DNA of 64,000 nucleotides, taken from the NCBI GenBank assembly GCA_017432285.1, contig JAFRJM010000042.1, forward strand, positions 62,001-126,000, given 5' to 3'. This DNA is from Oscillospiraceae bacterium (GTDB lineage Bacteria; Bacillota; Clostridia; Oscillospirales; Ruminococcaceae). Below the pieces are notes generated by a model. The model did no database searches. It saw nothing but the letters and a program-made list of their open reading frames with translations, and was not told the origin of the DNA. Every line of letters starts with the position of its first letter. Position 1 is the first letter of the stretch. Shown in pieces: positions 25,365 to 33,628 of the stretch. Position numbers and translations under genes: made by a program.

Positions 25365-26618
25365 TCAGGAAACTCCTGTTGAGTTCATTGTGTCATTCAT
25401 AGCTTCTGTCTTTTCAGCTGCATTGTCATGTGTAACAGTGCCAGCTACGATCTCTTCGCCCATGGACTGTGCAGGTGTCCAATACTGGCCCATGCTAGCA
25501 ACAACAGGCTGTACGATGGAAGCGAAATCCATTGTATCCATCTGTGCTTTTGCAAGTGCGTCATCACCAACGTTGATGCCCAGGTCGGTAGGAATTGTAT
25601 TACGGAAATCATAGTGATCTTTCTGAGCAGATGTTCCACCGAGATAAGCTGCAAGAGCAACTGCGATTTCCGGATGCTCTTTATAAAGAGCTGTTGCCGG
25701 GTTGACACCGATTGCCTTGGATCCAGCAAAAGCCTTCATCTGTTTGAGCTGTCCATCAATTGTAATTGAAGGAGCTGCGCAGATTCCGAGGTTGTCGCCG
25801 AATGTATCAACAGCTTTCTGATAGTCCCAAGTGCCTGAGAAGAAAGCCTTAACATCAGCTGCAGATCCGACATCACCATTTACGAAGTTCGGATTAGCAT
25901 TAAGGTCGATCAGGTAGTTGGTAACTGCGACTGCCTTGTCACCGCTGAAATCAATACCAGCAGCTTCATCAGAGCCGGATGCACCAAAGAGTGTGCAGCC
26001 ATTTGCTACATACATAGAAGCAATATACCAAGAGTTGGTCAACGGGAAAGCAACTTTGCCTTTTTCGAGCATTGCATCAAGAGATTTAACATCTTCTTCT
26101 GTAAAGACGCTCTTATCATAGAACATGAACCAGGTGTTGCCTGTGAACGGTGCACCATAAACAGCACCATCATAAGTGACTGTGTTTACAGTTGTCTCGG
26201 AATTGTTTTTCTTAATGGTATCAAGATTTGAACCACCAAGTTTTGCAATAGCGTTTGCTTTAACAAGATCAGGAATCTGGTCGTTTGCAAACATGTAAAC
26301 GTCTGCTGCAGCACTCGGGTCGGTCGTTACGTTTGTCTTGGCATCGCCTTCGGAGCATACACCATATTTAAATGTGATATCCCATTCCGGGTGATCAGCT
26401 GCAAATTTCTCGCATTCTGTCTGGAGCCAGTTGCCGTTTTCTGCAGACTGGTCTTCCTGAGGACCCCATACAGTAACCGTGACTGCAACCTTCTCTTCTG
26501 TCGGTTCAGTGGAAGGTGTGGGTTCAGGTGTAGGTTCTTCTTTCTTTCCGCATCCTGAGAGCATGGCCATGACCATCAGGACAGTAAGAAGAAGTGCAAA
26601 TAATTTTTTGGTTTTCAT
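25365..26618 (-). CDS. Maltodextrin-binding lipoprotein, MalE-like
   Basis: A 417-residue solute-binding protein. The signal peptide MKTKKLFALLLTVLMVMAML ends in the lipobox LSGC, so it is a lipoprotein. A Pro/Glu/Thr linker (about residues 25-45) leads to the two-lobed domain, with the family pattern TVWGPQEDQSAENGNWLQ and later AGSKAIGVNPATALYKEHPE. It belongs to the CUT1 maltose/maltodextrin group and delivers sugar to the MalF/MalG pore. The 70 bases upstream carry AGGGGGAAAC as ribosome site. The position between the ATPase gene and the permeases is usual. Confidence 0.92.
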   Translation of the reverse strand: MKTKKLFALLLTVLMVMAMLSGCGKKEEPTPEPTPSTEPTEEKVAVTVTVWGPQEDQSAENGNWLQTECEKFAADHPEWDITFKYGVCSEGDAKTNVTTDPSAAADVYMFANDQIPDLVKANAIAKLGGSNLDTIKKNNSETTVNTVTYDGAVYGAPFTGNTWFMFYDKSVFTEEDVKSLDAMLEKGKVAFPLTNSWYIASMYVANGCTLFGASGSDEAAGIDFSGDKAVAVTNYLIDLNANPNFVNGDVGSAADVKAFFSGTWDYQKAVDTFGDNLGICAAPSITIDGQLKQMKAFAGSKAIGVNPATALYKEHPEIAVALAAYLGGTSAQKDHYDFRNTIPTDLGINVGDDALAKAQMDTMDFASIVQPVVASMGQYWTPAQSMGEEIVAGTVTHDNAAEKTEAMNDTMNSTGVS

Positions 26619-26688
26619 TTGTTTCCCCCTAAGAGTTAATGTTGTTGATATATGTTTTCCAAGGTCGTAATCCCTGGTAAAAACCTAA

Positions 26689-27891
26689 TTATACATATTC
26701 CAGGTTTTTGCCGCTTTCCGGGTCAAAAACGTGGATAGCATTCGGAGCAAAAGTAAAATCGACTTCTGCACCTGCGCTCAGATCCTTCTCTCCAAGATCC
26801 AAAGTAGGAACGATAACGATGCAGTCTTTGCCGTCCGCATTGATATGCAGATGGATGGAACTGCCCATCATCTCCGAGACATCGACGGTGCCTTTTACCA
26901 TCGCTCCATCTCTCTTATCAAGAGTAATGTGCTCAGGTCTTACACCTACGATGACATCCTGTTCCTCTGTATTTCTTTCAGCAAGGTTCTTCTGTTTGTC
27001 ATCAGACATCACTACTGTCGCGTTGCCCACACAGACTGCATATCTGCCATCGGCGCCTTTGATAAGTTTGCCGTCAAACATGTTCATCTGAGGAGTTCCT
27101 ATGAATCCTGCGACAAATGTGTTGATAGGATTGTTGAATACTTCCTGAGGTGTACCGATCTGCTGTACCTCGCCATCCTTCATGATGACGATCCTGTCGC
27201 CCAAAGTCATAGCCTCGGTCTGGTCGTGCGTGACATATACGAATGTAGTATTGATCCTGTTACGCAGTTTGATGATCTCAGCTCTCATCTGGTTCCTCAG
27301 TTTAGCATCCAGGTTGGAAAGCGGTTCGTCCATCAGAAGTACCTGCGGATTACGCACGATAGCTCTTCCGATAGCAACACGCTGTCTCTGTCCACCGGAC
27401 AAAGCCTTCGGCTTTCTGTCCAGATACTGGGTGATTCCAAGAATCTCAGCTGCCTCATTGACGAGACGGTTCATTTCATCCTTAGGAATCTTTCTCAGTT
27501 TAAGCGGATATTCCAGATTCTGTCTTACTGTCATATGAGGATACAGAGCATAGTTCTGGAATACCATAGCTATATCTCTGTCTTTAGGTGAGACTTCGTT
27601 GACAAGTCTGTCCCCAATATACAGTTCACCTCTGGTTATGTCCTCCAAACCGGCAATCATCCTAAGAGTGGTGGATTTTCCGCATCCAGAAGGTCCGACC
27701 AGAACGACAAATTCCCTGTCCTTGATCTCCAGATTGAAGTCATCAACGGCGACAACACCTTCATCCGTGACCTTCAACTGATAGCTTTTCTTTTCTACAG
27801 GTTCCTCGTCTTTCTTGCCTTTTTTCTTTTTCGGAGTATTCTCCGCGTTAGGGTAGATCTTCTGAATGTGTTTCAACGTTACTGTTGCCAT
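26689..27891 (-). CDS. msmK: ABC transporter ATPase, MsmK/UgpC family
   Basis: A 400-residue ATPase that powers CUT1 sugar importers. Walker A GPSGCGKSTTLRMIAG, Q-loop, signature LSGGQRQRVAIGRA, Walker B LLMDEPLSNLDAKLRN, H-loop THDQTEAM, then a C-terminal OB-fold regulatory domain. Between the first strand and the Walker A a Lys-rich insertion (KKKKGKKDEEPVEKK, residues about 20-35) lengthens the N-terminus, so it is longer than usual MsmK (about 370-377). The gene is 22 bases before the LacI regulator gene stop on the same transcript. In many Firmicutes one such ATPase serves several sugar transporters. Confidence 0.93.
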   Translation of the reverse strand: MATVTLKHIQKIYPNAENTPKKKKGKKDEEPVEKKSYQLKVTDEGVVAVDDFNLEIKDREFVVLVGPSGCGKSTTLRMIAGLEDITRGELYIGDRLVNEVSPKDRDIAMVFQNYALYPHMTVRQNLEYPLKLRKIPKDEMNRLVNEAAEILGITQYLDRKPKALSGGQRQRVAIGRAIVRNPQVLLMDEPLSNLDAKLRNQMRAEIIKLRNRINTTFVYVTHDQTEAMTLGDRIVIMKDGEVQQIGTPQEVFNNPINTFVAGFIGTPQMNMFDGKLIKGADGRYAVCVGNATVVMSDDKQKNLAERNTEEQDVIVGVRPEHITLDKRDGAMVKGTVDVSEMMGSSIHLHINADGKDCIVIVPTLDLGEKDLSAGAEVDFTFAPNAIHVFDPESGKNLEYV

Positions 27892-27913
27892 GATGATCTC
27901 TTCCTTTTATCAA

Positions 27914-28942
27914 TTAGTGAGTATTTCCTCGAGGACAAGCTACGCTTTCCCCGTCTACAAACGAAAATGGAACAATGATATGCGATGCAGGTCTTGAATA
28001 ACTAATTCGCAGCAGCAGATCCTCGACACATCTTGTAGAAATCTGCTCTACATCCTGAACGATAGTAGTCAGCCTCGGCACATAAAACTTTGTAAAGTCT
28101 ATTCCATCAAATCCAATGATTGAAATATCTTGAGGGACCTTAAGTCCTCTGTCGCTGAACGCACGCATGGCTCCAAACGCCACCATGTCACTCAGAGCAA
28201 ACACTGCCGTTATCTCCGGATTTGCATCTAGCAGTTTATTCGCTGCATCATATCCTGCCTGCATTGAATAAAAACAAGGAACACAGACTTTATCCTGATC
28301 GCTGTCTGCACCTCCAGCTTCGAGCGCTGTCAACGCTCCGCTTATCCTTTTTGATGTATTATCCTCAGCGAAGTCTACCGGATATCCACCGATGATACCG
28401 ATATGTTTATGACCTTTCTCCAGCAAATAATTAATGGCAAAAGTTGATGCTGCAGAGTCATCTGTAGTTATACTGGACAGATTTGCAAAGTCCAAAGTCT
28501 CTGCTGATCCTGTTACAAGAATACTGGGAACACTGATCTCGCTGAAAGATCTGAAAAAACTCTGCGCACTTCCCCCCAGAAATACGATTCCTTTTGGTTT
28601 GGATATACTTATCATTCTGATTGCGGCTTCCACTTCGTCCTCTGTCTCATCAAGAAACAGTACGCTCGTATTCTCACCGTGTTCAGAAAGTTTCGCCTGA
28701 ATAATCTCAAGCACAGATACCAAAAAGCGGTTGCTCATACCACGAACGATAACCGAAATACCTGACGGCATTGATTGTTTTAAGTTTTTGGCGTTAGCAT
28801 TCGGTTGAAAGTTCAATTCCTTGATCGTGTTCTCAATACGAGTCCGAGCTTCCTGGCTAACATCTGAACGGTTGTTCAGAACCCTGGATACAGTTCCTAT
28901 GCTGTACCCCGTGATTTTTGCTATGTCTTTAATTGTAGCCAT
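27914..28942 (-). CDS. LacI-family repressor of the maltodextrin operon
   Basis: A 342-residue regulator. The N-terminal helix-turn-helix is IKDIAKITGYSIGTVSRVLNN with hinge helix NANAKNLKQ. The rest is a periplasmic-binding-like ligand domain (VLVTGSAETLDFANL, IGIIGGYPVDFAEDNTSKR, SDMVAFGAMRAF). It is the first gene of the operon and has a candidate operator at 28975-29001, so autoregulation is likely. The inducing sugar is presumably maltose, maltodextrin or a phosphorylated derivative; the sequence does not say. Its promoter lies in the gap to the divergent gene at 29204. Confidence 0.9.
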   Translation of the reverse strand: MATIKDIAKITGYSIGTVSRVLNNRSDVSQEARTRIENTIKELNFQPNANAKNLKQSMPSGISVIVRGMSNRFLVSVLEIIQAKLSEHGENTSVLFLDETEDEVEAAIRMISISKPKGIVFLGGSAQSFFRSFSEISVPSILVTGSAETLDFANLSSITTDDSAASTFAINYLLEKGHKHIGIIGGYPVDFAEDNTSKRISGALTALEAGGADSDQDKVCVPCFYSMQAGYDAANKLLDANPEITAVFALSDMVAFGAMRAFSDRGLKVPQDISIIGFDGIDFTKFYVPRLTTIVQDVEQISTRCVEDLLLRISYSRPASHIIVPFSFVDGESVACPRGNTH

Positions 28943-28974
28943 TTTTGCTCTTCTTTATTTATTTGTAAACTCGT

Positions 28975-29001
28975 CCGTTAACGTTATCGTAAACGTTTCC
29001 A
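28975..29001 (-). promoter_or_regulatory. LacI-type operator(s) upstream of the repressor gene
   Basis: TCGTAAACGTTTCCA (28987-29001) matches the LacI-family pattern TNGNAANCGNTTNCA, and CCGTTAACGTTA (28975-28986) is a second, adjoining near-palindrome. Both overlap the region in front of the repressor start. A catabolite-type cre is an alternative reading. Confidence 0.6.
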
Positions 29002-29150
29002 TGCCTTAATAATAAACAATCTGATTAAAATGTCAATTTGCCTTAACCAATAATTTGTAACAATTCGTTTACATTTTTTTGTGCTCAATTTGCAACATGA
29101 ACAATCCAATCAAGTTCTTTTGAGCAGTATGAACAAAACCAGTGCTTTTA

Positions 29151-29188
29151 TTTGTTTATAGAAAAGGAATATAATATTAATAAACAAA
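29151..29188 (+). repeat. Inverted repeat flanking the -10 box of the glutamine-amidotransferase gene
   Basis: TTTGTTTAT (29151-29159) and ATAAACAAA (29180-29188) are perfect 9-base inverted copies. TATAAT (29170-29175) lies between them. This could be an operator; the binding protein is unknown. Confidence 0.45.
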
Positions 29189-29203
29189 TGAGGAATATAC
29201 ATT

Positions 29204-29920
29204 ATGGTTACTATTGGAATAATTGATACTGCCCCTAATGATTTCCACATCATTGCTTTTCCGCCTTACTGCAGGTCTGTAGAAGGTTCCGGGGCGAATT
29301 ATCGTGTTTTAGACTGGACTCTTGATGAGCAACAGCTGGATGATTATATAAGCACATGTGACGGATTCGTTTTTACTGGCGGAGATGATATAGCTCCTTC
29401 ACATTATGGTGAGGAGATACTGCCCGAATGCGGAGATATAATTCCTGAACGTGATGCATTTGAATTCGCTTTCTTCGCCAAAGTGCTGGAAAGCAAAAAG
29501 CCTGTGCTTGGTATATGCAGAGGGTGTCAATTGCTGAATGTAGCACTTGGCGGCACACTCTGGCAGGACATACCTTCTCAAGTCAAAAACACATATCAGC
29601 ATCAGCCGTCACCTGTTGAGCTTATCGCAGAAAGAACTCACAACGCAGTGATCGTTCAAAACACGAAACTTCATGAGATCCTGAAAACAAGCAAGATGAA
29701 AGTCAACAGTATGCATCATCAGGCCATAAAGGATCTCGGTGCAGGATTGACTCTTTCTGCTGTATCCACAGACGGGATCCCTGAAGGATTCGAACTGTCC
29801 GGACACCCATTTTTAGTCGCTGTACAGTGGCACCCGGAATGGTTGTTCCCTCAGGATGATTCTTTTGCTCTGTTCTCTGCATTTGTCAAAGCATGTGAGG
29901 ATGACAAAAATGAAGTGTGA
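29204..29920 (+). CDS. Class I glutamine-amidotransferase-type peptidase (gamma-glutamyl-GABA hydrolase, PuuD-like)
   Basis: A 238-residue C26-family enzyme. The nucleophile elbow GICRGCQLLNVALGG carries Cys, and the dyad completes in AVQWHPEW (His, Glu). FVFTGGDDIAPSHYGE is a PuuD/YcL-like feature. PuuD cleaves gamma-glutamyl bonds in putrescine catabolism, but no other puu gene is present, so the physiological substrate is open. It overlaps the adenine deaminase gene by 11 bases, so the two are coupled; a nucleotide- or nitrogen-salvage link is an inference. Confidence 0.85.
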   Translation: MVTIGIIDTAPNDFHIIAFPPYCRSVEGSGANYRVLDWTLDEQQLDDYISTCDGFVFTGGDDIAPSHYGEEILPECGDIIPERDAFEFAFFAKVLESKKPVLGICRGCQLLNVALGGTLWQDIPSQVKNTYQHQPSPVELIAERTHNAVIVQNTKLHEILKTSKMKVNSMHHQAIKDLGAGLTLSAVSTDGIPEGFELSGHPFLVAVQWHPEWLFPQDDSFALFSAFVKACEDDKNEV

Positions 29921-31622
29921 CATTCTGTTCACCAACTGCAATCTGTTCAGCAGCAGTTTCAGACTGTTTTTCCATGGTTTCTTCGCAATCAGTGGAAAGT
30001 ATATCACCCGCATAGGAATCGGCAATCCGCCTGATACTATTACTGCTGATAAAACGATCGACCTGGAAAACCGCTTTGTTATTCCAGGTCTTATCGATGT
30101 CCATATGCATATTGAAAGCAGCATGCTGACACCTCAGGCATATGCGTATGAAGCCATCCGCCACGGTGTGACTACAGTCGTCAGCGAGCCGCATGAGATC
30201 GCAAATGTATTTGGCGTCCGCGGCATTGAAGCCATGATGAAAGCCGGAGAAAACTCTCCCATCGACATCTACTACGGAATACCTTCATGCGTTCCTTCTA
30301 CAAGCAGCGAACTTGAAACAGCAGGATGCGAGATCGGAGTCGCTGAAGTTGAAGAGCTGCTGAAATATGAAGACATCAAATGTCTTGGTGAAGTTATGAA
30401 CACAAAAAGTGTTCTATCCGAACCCGACGGCAAAACGAACCGCCTGATCCGAGCTTTTCATGAGAAAGCCCCTGCGCTTCCTCTTGAGGGACATGTCCCG
30501 CGCATCGTTGGAGATGACCTCGCAGAGTATATGATGAGCGGTATCGATTCAGACCACACTGAGCATCCTTTGTCTGAACTGATCGACAGGTGGCTCAACG
30601 GGTTCTGTGTTCAGCTACAGGAAAAGACTGTACAGCCTGATATCATTGCTTATCTCAACGAACATGAGCTGTTCAACAACACCTGTCTGGTGACAGATGA
30701 CGTCATGGCAGACGAAATGGTCGAAGTAGGCATCCTGGATCACGTTCTGAGGAAAGCACTCAGTTATGGCATGGACCTCAAAGATGCTGTTTATTGCTGC
30801 ACTTTTACTCCTGCATCCAGAATGAAGCTTTTTGACCGTGGCGAACTTCGTCCGGGTAAACTTGCCGATTTTGTCATCCTGGAAGACGACGAACAGTTTG
30901 AGATCCTTTCCACATATAAAGAAGGTATCTGCGTCTACACTAAAGGCGATGAACCGGTAAGTACAGTTGCCACAGATGCTTTTCCGGAAGATTTCTGGGA
31001 CAGTGTAAAATGTTCGTCCTTATATGAAAGCAACTTTGTCATCCATACTGACAGAGAAGGATTGGTTTCTGTAAGAGCGGTAAAAGTAGATCCGACGAAG
31101 ACTCACACTGAAGAAGTCGAACTAGTACTGGAAGCAAAGGATGGCGAATTAAACTTCGAAGATTCGACAGCATGTCAGATGGCTGTATTTGAACGCCATG
31201 GCATCAACGGAAACGTCGGTCAGGGTCTTGTAATAGGAACGACACTGAAACGCGGTGCGATCGCCACTACATACAGTCACGACAGCCATAATCTGTGTGT
31301 ACTTGGCACAAACAAAGCTGATATGGCATCTGCAGCAAATCTGGTTATTGGAATGCACGGAGGAATCGCAGTCGTTGAAAACGGAAACACTGTAGCTGCA
31401 GCCGCTTTGCCTATTGCCGGTATTCTCACAGATAAAACATGCCAGCAATTCGCAGAAGACATTTCCAAGGTTACAGCAGCGATGAAGGATATGGGCTATA
31501 CTCATGTCGACCCAATAATGAGCTTCTGCACATTAGCGCTTCCTGTGAGCCCTCAGTTGAAGATCACAGATTTCGGATATGTAGATGTTTCAAAGCAGGA
31601 AATCCTACCGATAGAGATATGA
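29910..31622 (+). CDS. Adenine deaminase
   Basis: A 570-residue metal-dependent amidohydrolase that turns adenine into hypoxanthine and ammonia. DVHMHIESSMLTPQAYAYEAIRHG holds the metal-binding His pair, VSEPHEIANVFG is the distinctive adenine deaminase motif, and LEGHVPRIVGDDLAEYM and VTDDVMADEMV follow. The C-terminal part (HDSHNLCVLGTN) is also family-typical. ATG 29910 has GTGAGG nine bases upstream; ATG 29901 would abut that site. It is coupled to the amidotransferase gene by overlap. With two nucleoside hydrolases at 58-60 kb the window carries several purine salvage steps. Confidence 0.93.
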   Translation: MKCDILFTNCNLFSSSFRLFFHGFFAISGKYITRIGIGNPPDTITADKTIDLENRFVIPGLIDVHMHIESSMLTPQAYAYEAIRHGVTTVVSEPHEIANVFGVRGIEAMMKAGENSPIDIYYGIPSCVPSTSSELETAGCEIGVAEVEELLKYEDIKCLGEVMNTKSVLSEPDGKTNRLIRAFHEKAPALPLEGHVPRIVGDDLAEYMMSGIDSDHTEHPLSELIDRWLNGFCVQLQEKTVQPDIIAYLNEHELFNNTCLVTDDVMADEMVEVGILDHVLRKALSYGMDLKDAVYCCTFTPASRMKLFDRGELRPGKLADFVILEDDEQFEILSTYKEGICVYTKGDEPVSTVATDAFPEDFWDSVKCSSLYESNFVIHTDREGLVSVRAVKVDPTKTHTEEVELVLEAKDGELNFEDSTACQMAVFERHGINGNVGQGLVIGTTLKRGAIATTYSHDSHNLCVLGTNKADMASAANLVIGMHGGIAVVENGNTVAAAALPIAGILTDKTCQQFAEDISKVTAAMKDMGYTHVDPIMSFCTLALPVSPQLKITDFGYVDVSKQEILPIEI

Positions 31623-31650
31623 AAAAGGCCGGCAATGCCGGCCTTCATTA
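31622..31650. terminator. Terminator after the adenine deaminase gene
   Basis: AAGGCCGGC pairs with GCCGGCCTT around AAT, with CATTATTTAT after and A-rich sequence before it; convergent genes lie on both sides. Confidence 0.75.
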
Positions 31651-31659
31651 TTTATAAGA

Positions 31660-32304
31660 TTATAAAAGATCCAATAAATCCGACGGGTGCGAGATTATCG
31701 TTTTCGCTCCCGTTTTTTCCAGCACTTCTCTGGATCTGAATCCCCAATCAACTAGTACTGGAAACATCTGACCATTGACAGCTGTACTATAATCCACTTC
31801 CGAGTCTCCAACGTACACCGTCTCAGAAGGCAGAACTCCGGTCGTTCTGAGAGCATAATCCGTCATCGCTCTGTCTGGCTTTAGAGGGATATCATCACGG
31901 GAACCAAGCGCTACATCAAAAACTCCGGGATAATAGATATCCATAAGACTCTTGACAGCCTCATCATATTTATTAGAGACCGTCCCAAGCAAATAACCTT
32001 CTTCCTTTAGTTTGCTAAGAAGTTCAGGAATTCCCTCATACGGTTTCGTCTCTACAGCCAGATTCTTGTCATAAAAGGACTTCTGTAGTCTGACTGATTC
32101 ATTCCAAATATCCTCAGGAACATTTTCGGGCAAGGCACGCTTCATCAGCATCCTGACGCCATTACCCACGAACGAATTCACCTCAGCTAAAGTTCTTTCA
32201 GGAAACCCAAGCACAGTAAGAGCGTAATTTGCTGAATGCCATAGATCAGGAATCGTATTAAGTATCGTCCCGTCAAGATCGAATAATATCGCCTTATATT
32301 TCAT
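31660..32304 (-). CDS. HAD-superfamily phosphatase, Gph/PGP-like
   Basis: A 214-residue haloacid-dehalogenase hydrolase. Motif I is LFDLDGTILNT, motif II lies in GTVSNK, motif III Lys follows in PLKPDRAM, and motif IV is VYVGDSEVDYSTA. A helical cap follows motif I (type C1), as in phosphoglycolate phosphatase and beta-phosphoglucomutase relatives. Gph-like enzymes remove phosphate from 2-phosphoglycolate or similar metabolites; specificity is not visible. It overlaps the end of the flavoprotein gene by 11 bases. Confidence 0.85.
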   Translation of the reverse strand: MKYKAILFDLDGTILNTIPDLWHSANYALTVLGFPERTLAEVNSFVGNGVRMLMKRALPENVPEDIWNESVRLQKSFYDKNLAVETKPYEGIPELLSKLKEEGYLLGTVSNKYDEAVKSLMDIYYPGVFDVALGSRDDIPLKPDRAMTDYALRTTGVLPSETVYVGDSEVDYSTAVNGQMFPVLVDWGFRSREVLEKTGAKTIISHPSDLLDLL

Positions 32305-33535
32305 CTGTGATCTCCAGACGCTTATTATGAAGAAAATCTACAGCCGACCGCCCTGCTGTGCTGCCAGAGGTCCAAGCCCAGTGAAGATTATAACCTCCGC
32401 ATTCTCCGTCAACATTAACTACTTCCCCGCAGTAAAACAGTCCATCGATTGAAGGAGAAGCTAATGTATCTGCATCCAGTCCGCATACGCCGCCTGTACT
32501 GATCTGAGCCAAATTTACCGGGCCGAGCGAACGGACAGAGAACGTCCACCCTCTTAGTTTTTCACTTATCTTTTTCTTTTCCTCATGTGTGAGAGACTCT
32601 GCCATCCGCTTAAATGGATCGTCGCAGCATGATCTGATGAGTTCCTCTCCAACCCGTTTGGGAAGCAAGCCGGACAAAACATCTGATATCTTTACGGGTT
32701 CTTTTACAATCTTCTCAATATACTCATCCAGTTCCCGGTCGGTAACACCTGGCGCCATATCAAACGTGAGCTCATAACCGCTGTCTTCTTTGACAAAGCG
32801 GGAAAGATTCATGATGCATATTCCGCCAAGATACCCGTCTCCGACCTGGACCTCCCCGTTTTCCTCTGCCACAACCATTCCGTCTTTGACAAGGCAAACA
32901 TCAGCTTTAAACCTGGCTCCCTTCATCTGACGCACATCCTGTGTCACATACATAGGCACCAGAGCAGGTCTGAATGCAACGAGTTCATCTCCTGTAGTAG
33001 TCAGAAGCGGTTGCATATCATATTTGTATTTCCCGGCAGGAGTTCCTATTGCTATCACTACAGTTGAAGCGAACACTTCACGTCCATTATCTGCAGAAAC
33101 TATGATTCTGCCTTTTTCTTTTTTAACTCCATCAACTCTAAACCCGCATTCGGTATCAATGCCAAGTGAATCTGCCGTACGTAAAAGAGCATTCAAAACA
33201 GATGCTGCCTGATTGCTGTAAGGATACATCCTTCCATCTTGATCCTCATAAACGATCAGAGACAGACTGCGGAAAAACTCTTCATCAGAAGCGTTTTCAA
33301 TGATCTTTGAATATCTATCTGCCTCTCCGCCGTAGTGTGAGATATCCATATGACTGTTTGACAGATTGCATCTCCCGTTACCGGTCGCAAGAATCTTCTG
33401 TCCTACCCTGTCTTTTTCCTCGAGCATGACAACGCTGACATCAGGATCTGATCTTTTCGCAGCGATCGCTGCACACAATCCTGAAGCTCCGGCGCCTATA
33501 ACGCACACATCATATTTTTTGTAGGTACTCTGCAT
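32294..33535 (-). CDS. FAD-dependent oxidoreductase, HI0933/YhiN family
   Basis: A 413-residue flavoprotein. The N-terminal dinucleotide site is VCVIGAGASGLCAAIAAKR, then GRCNLSNSHMD. A variable central domain follows, and the C-terminal FAD segment is GGVCGLDADTLASPSIDGL with CGEVVNVDGECGGYNLHWAW, both hallmarks of the HI0933 family. The reaction is unknown for most members. ATG 33535 has AGAAGG upstream; the frame opens to 33577 without a site. It is coupled to the phosphatase gene. Confidence 0.88.
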   Translation of the reverse strand: MQSTYKKYDVCVIGAGASGLCAAIAAKRSDPDVSVVMLEEKDRVGQKILATGNGRCNLSNSHMDISHYGGEADRYSKIIENASDEEFFRSLSLIVYEDQDGRMYPYSNQAASVLNALLRTADSLGIDTECGFRVDGVKKEKGRIIVSADNGREVFASTVVIAIGTPAGKYKYDMQPLLTTTGDELVAFRPALVPMYVTQDVRQMKGARFKADVCLVKDGMVVAEENGEVQVGDGYLGGICIMNLSRFVKEDSGYELTFDMAPGVTDRELDEYIEKIVKEPVKISDVLSGLLPKRVGEELIRSCCDDPFKRMAESLTHEEKKKISEKLRGWTFSVRSLGPVNLAQISTGGVCGLDADTLASPSIDGLFYCGEVVNVDGECGGYNLHWAWTSGSTAGRSAVDFLHNKRLEITDEI

Positions 33536-33583
33536 TTCGCTAGACCTTCTTTCTTTCCTCAGGAAAAAGTATAACACATGATA

Positions 33584-33621
33584 TGAGAAAACTGCAGGAC
33601 GATCATTTCATCCTGCAGTTT
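33584..33621 (-). terminator. Terminator after the UDP-sugar dehydratase gene
   Basis: AAACTGCAGGA and TCCTGCAGTTT form an 11-bp stem with the loop CGATCATTTCA; a short T-run follows on the minus strand. Confidence 0.75.
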
Positions 33622-33628
33622 ACTAGTT

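Noticed and set aside
26731-27591. 286-codon plus-strand frame opposite the MsmK-like ATPase gene
   Set aside because: Antisense to a well-defined ABC ATPase; no start signal or family motif.
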